A stretch of 64,000 nucleotides of DNA, taken from assembly GCA_022511125.1 (NCBI GenBank), contig JAFLSD010000010.1, positions 37,561 through 101,560 of the forward strand. The letters are read 5' to 3'. Numbering within the stretch: the stretch's first letter is position 1; each line of letters begins with the position of its first letter. Of this stretch, positions 63,435 to 64,000 are shown one piece after another. The DNA is from Paramuribaculum sp. GTDB taxonomy: Bacteria > Bacteroidota > Bacteroidia > Bacteroidales > Muribaculaceae. The notes beneath the pieces were generated by a model that worked only from the letters and a program-made list of their open reading frames with translations, did not search any database and was not told the DNA's origin. The translations under genes and the position numbers were made by a program.

Positions 63435-64000
63435 TAAGTGAAAAGACAATAGAGAGAGTAAGAGATCTAAACATAGAGGATGTTCTAAAACCTTATATCA
63501 AACTCCAAAAGAAAGGCTCATCACTTATGGGACTCTGTCCTTTCCATAGTGAAAAGACAGGATCCTTTTCGGTTACTCCGTCGAAGAACTTATATCATTG
63601 CTTCAGTTGCAACAGAGGTGGCGATGCAATCCATTTCATTATGGAAAAAGAAAACCTTTCTTTTGCAGAAGCAATAGAATTTCTTGCTAAAAATCATAAT
63701 ATCCCTAAAGAAAAAACAGAGACAGAACAATCTGATGAAGAAAGAGAGGCTTGTAGGCATAAAGAATCACTCCTTATCACATTAGAACAAGTAAACAAAT
63801 TCTATATCGAGAATTTGCGTCTTGAATTGGATGTGGAGACTGATCTTGCGAAGAAGTATATCTTCGGTAGATGGTCGGAGGATTTTTGCTATAAGAATGG
63901 TATCGGCTATGCTCCTTCCGATTCTTCTAAATTTCTCACCTATATCAAAGAAAAAGCTTTAAATATAAACAATCTAATAGAACTCGGAATACTGAAAAAA
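63431..64000 (+). CDS. CHC2-zinc-finger DNA primase of a mobile element (partial, runs off the window)
   Basis: The frame opens at ATG 63431 and continues to the window edge (190 codons). The N-terminal CHC2 zinc finger is clear: LCPFHSEKTGSFSVTPSKNL, followed by YHCFSCNRGGDAIHFI, with the Cys/His residues at about 37, 40, 58 and 61. The following AEAIEFLAKNHNIP and the region with NKFYIENLRLELD resemble DnaG-type primases carried by plasmids, prophages and conjugative elements. It primes DNA replication of the element. No DnaG TOPRIM is seen before the window ends. Confidence 0.85.
   Translation, partial: MISEKTIERVRDLNIEDVLKPYIKLQKKGSSLMGLCPFHSEKTGSFSVTPSKNLYHCFSCNRGGDAIHFIMEKENLSFAEAIEFLAKNHNIPKEKTETEQSDEEREACRHKESLLITLEQVNKFYIENLRLELDVETDLAKKYIFGRWSEDFCYKNGIGYAPSDSSKFLTYIKEKALNINNLIELGILKK

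Overview
The window looks like a chromosomal segment of a gut Bacteroidales bacterium, probably of the Muribaculaceae (S24-7) type. The evidence is two SusC/SusD (RagA/RagB) pairs, Bacteroidetes-type promoters (-7 box TAnnTTTG, sometimes with TTTG at -33), signal peptides that leave Gln at the mature N-terminus, and a thrA gene beside a phosphoglycerate-mutase-like proposed homoserine kinase. The genus is an inference. No rRNA or tRNA gene was recognised.

Layout. 1-12.9 kb: a truncated surface protein with a regulatory-like domain, a thioredoxin/sialidase-like/ConA-like fusion behind a TPR gene, a type II NADH dehydrogenase, a small secreted protein, a long unexplained hairpin, a nucleotidyltransferase-galM pair, an ATPase with a nuclease-like end and an outer-membrane barrel protein. 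13.1-24.3 kb: a tandem duplication of a susC-susD pair without enzymes, each copy with its own promoter and terminator; 300 bp at the 5' ends of the susC genes are identical. 24.4-36.8 kb: a thr operon (thrA plus a proposed homoserine kinase with a short C-terminus, no thrC), a flavodoxin lipoprotein, an ATPase behind six 23-bp tandem repeats, an MFS exporter, a flavin-binding protein, a lipoprotein, prfC, an rRNA-type methyltransferase and radA.

36.8-49.4 kb is the accessory part. The last 32 bp of radA are repeated about 1.1 kb downstream and bracket an AT-rich insert with one secreted protein. Then come acr3-arsR and a 10-kb AT-rich run of twelve same-strand genes for membrane and secreted proteins. 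Five of these share nearly the same signal peptide and mature start (SAQG-x-x-P-x-K) on unrelated bodies; three carry Sel1 repeats and one an OmpA-like domain. This family is the best candidate in the window for an undescribed system.

Four promoters (both susC genes, the radA insert and the 10-kb island) share an unusual architecture: a run of 8-9 G ending 20 or 22 nt before a TAATTTTG -7 box, where the -33 element normally sits. They could be tuned or switched by G-tract slippage; this is inference.

49.5-61.7 kb: ilvA and maeB, divergent; then alkaline phosphatase, a glycosidase-like lipoprotein, a YfcE-type phosphoesterase, a SPOR-like lipoprotein, a BY-kinase/Wzc, an HD hydrolase and a WG-repeat protein. 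From 62.1 kb to the right edge is the start of a mobile element: an XRE regulator facing a primase operon across convergent promoters within a perfect inverted repeat.
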